Assembly (NCBI RefSeq): GCF_005503445.1
Contig: NZ_SCOH01000003.1
Location: 166,293 to 230,292 of the forward strand
DNA from: Chitinivorax sp. B
Lineage (GTDB): Bacteria > Pseudomonadota > Gammaproteobacteria > Burkholderiales > SCOH01
DNA length: 64,000 bases
Reading direction: 5' to 3'
Part shown: positions 63,900 to 64,000 of the stretch, piece after piece
Numbering within the stretch: the first letter of the stretch is position 1
Layout: every line of letters begins with the position of its first letter
Translations under genes and position numbers: made by a program
The notes under the pieces: model-generated
Told to the model about the DNA's origin: nothing
The model's input: only the letters and a program-made list of their open reading frames with translations
The model's database searches: none

Positions 63900-64000
63900 T
63901 CGAATATGTCATTCCAGGCTCAAGTGCTACCCCGTTATGGGCGTATTGAGGTGGTAGGTAAAGCATATCCCCCGGCTCCAATAGCCATTCTTGCTCTGGC
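63838..64000 (-). pseudogene. roxA: RoxA-like ribosomal oxygenase (cupin JmjC), C-terminally truncated
   Basis: Reading leftward from the window edge the frame gives PEQEWLLEPGDMLYLPPQ and then YAHNGVALEPGMTYSIGFR, which matches the cupin core of YcfD/RoxA (E. coli ELEPGDILYIPP ... MNYSVGFRAP), the 2OG oxygenase that hydroxylates ribosomal protein L16. After GFR, around 63887, the similarity ends and the frame continues inside the permease fragment to a stop at 63838-63840. The C-terminal winged-helix part is therefore replaced. The 5' end lies outside the window. Confidence 0.7.

Noticed and set aside
1..64000. CRISPR arrays, tRNA and rRNA genes, riboswitches
   Set aside because: No repeat-spacer arrays, cloverleaf-like sequences, rRNA segments or known riboswitch cores were recognised by eye; a covariance-model scan would be needed to exclude small RNAs.

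Overview
The window looks like chromosomal DNA of a motile Gram-negative betaproteobacterium. Evidence: a polar-type fli cluster with an FlrB/FlrC-like two-component pair, CheV and CheZ chemotaxis proteins, a neutral-pass porin ending in Phe, PurU, QueH, class Ia ribonucleotide reductase, and moderate GC. A Neisseriales/Chitinibacter-type host is my best guess, from protein flavour only; no rRNA or tRNA gene was seen.

Layout. 1-2.1 kb: two nucleotide-sugar genes (wecB and an NDP-sugar epimerase), the end of a surface-polysaccharide cluster. 2.4-8.2 kb (minus): fliE-fliF-fliG-fliH-fliI-fliJ, tightly overlapping. 8.3-13.9 kb (minus): a regulatory block with a sigma-54 activator (FlrC-like), a receiver-less CheB methylesterase, an HsbR-like receiver/PP2C/kinase protein, its HsbA-like STAS partner and an FlrB-like sensor kinase. 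14.4-21 kb (plus): cheV-cheV-cheY-cheZ-cheA and an EAL-HDOD protein. 21-25 kb: housekeeping genes (cob(I)alamin adenosyltransferase, greB, porin, hemH). 25.2-26.5 kb: an EF-hand-like protein behind a good sigma-28 promoter match. 26.5-31.8 kb: a complete branched-chain amino acid ABC transporter (SBP, livH, livM, livG, livF) with a hairpin-rich gap after the SBP gene. 31.8-35.6 kb: ElyC/YdcF-like, CinA-N-like, thioredoxin-like, Yip1-like genes and purU. 35.7-40.8 kb: nrdA and nrdB behind NrdR boxes, separated by a secreted protein gene and a 164-bp MITE-like element.

40.8-46.8 kb is accessory: a frameshifted sigma-70-like gene with its small partner and a truncated third gene, a TetR/alcohol-dehydrogenase pair with a triple-repeat operator, a decayed and an intact DJ-1/PfpI gene, a LysR regulator and a GFA-family gene. 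46.9-57.4 kb holds secreted or poorly known proteins (Tat-type phosphoesterase, reprolysin-like metalloprotease, GEVED-domain protein, two hypotheticals), queH and a DUF1835 gene. 57.5-64 kb has an MCP, a 2OG-Fe(II) oxygenase, an M20 dipeptidase, a siderophore-type ABC ATPase, and a truncated FecCD permease fused at a breakpoint to a truncated RoxA-like cupin gene.

How it fits together: the first 21 kb encode flagellar basal-body and export parts together with signalling layers that time and steer motility (FlrBC-sigma54, HsbR/HsbA partner switching, Che phosphorelay, an EAL-HDOD output protein). The sigma-28-linked protein and the MCP probably belong to the same regulon. A 150-bp inverted-repeat element occurs three times (32.6, 50.7 and 55.6 kb), and several genes are broken in the second half, so that half has been more fluid. 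I did not find a clearly new multi-gene system. The best leads are the partner-switch/CheB block, the decayed sigma operon, the repeat family and the unknown pair at 54.1-55.5 kb.
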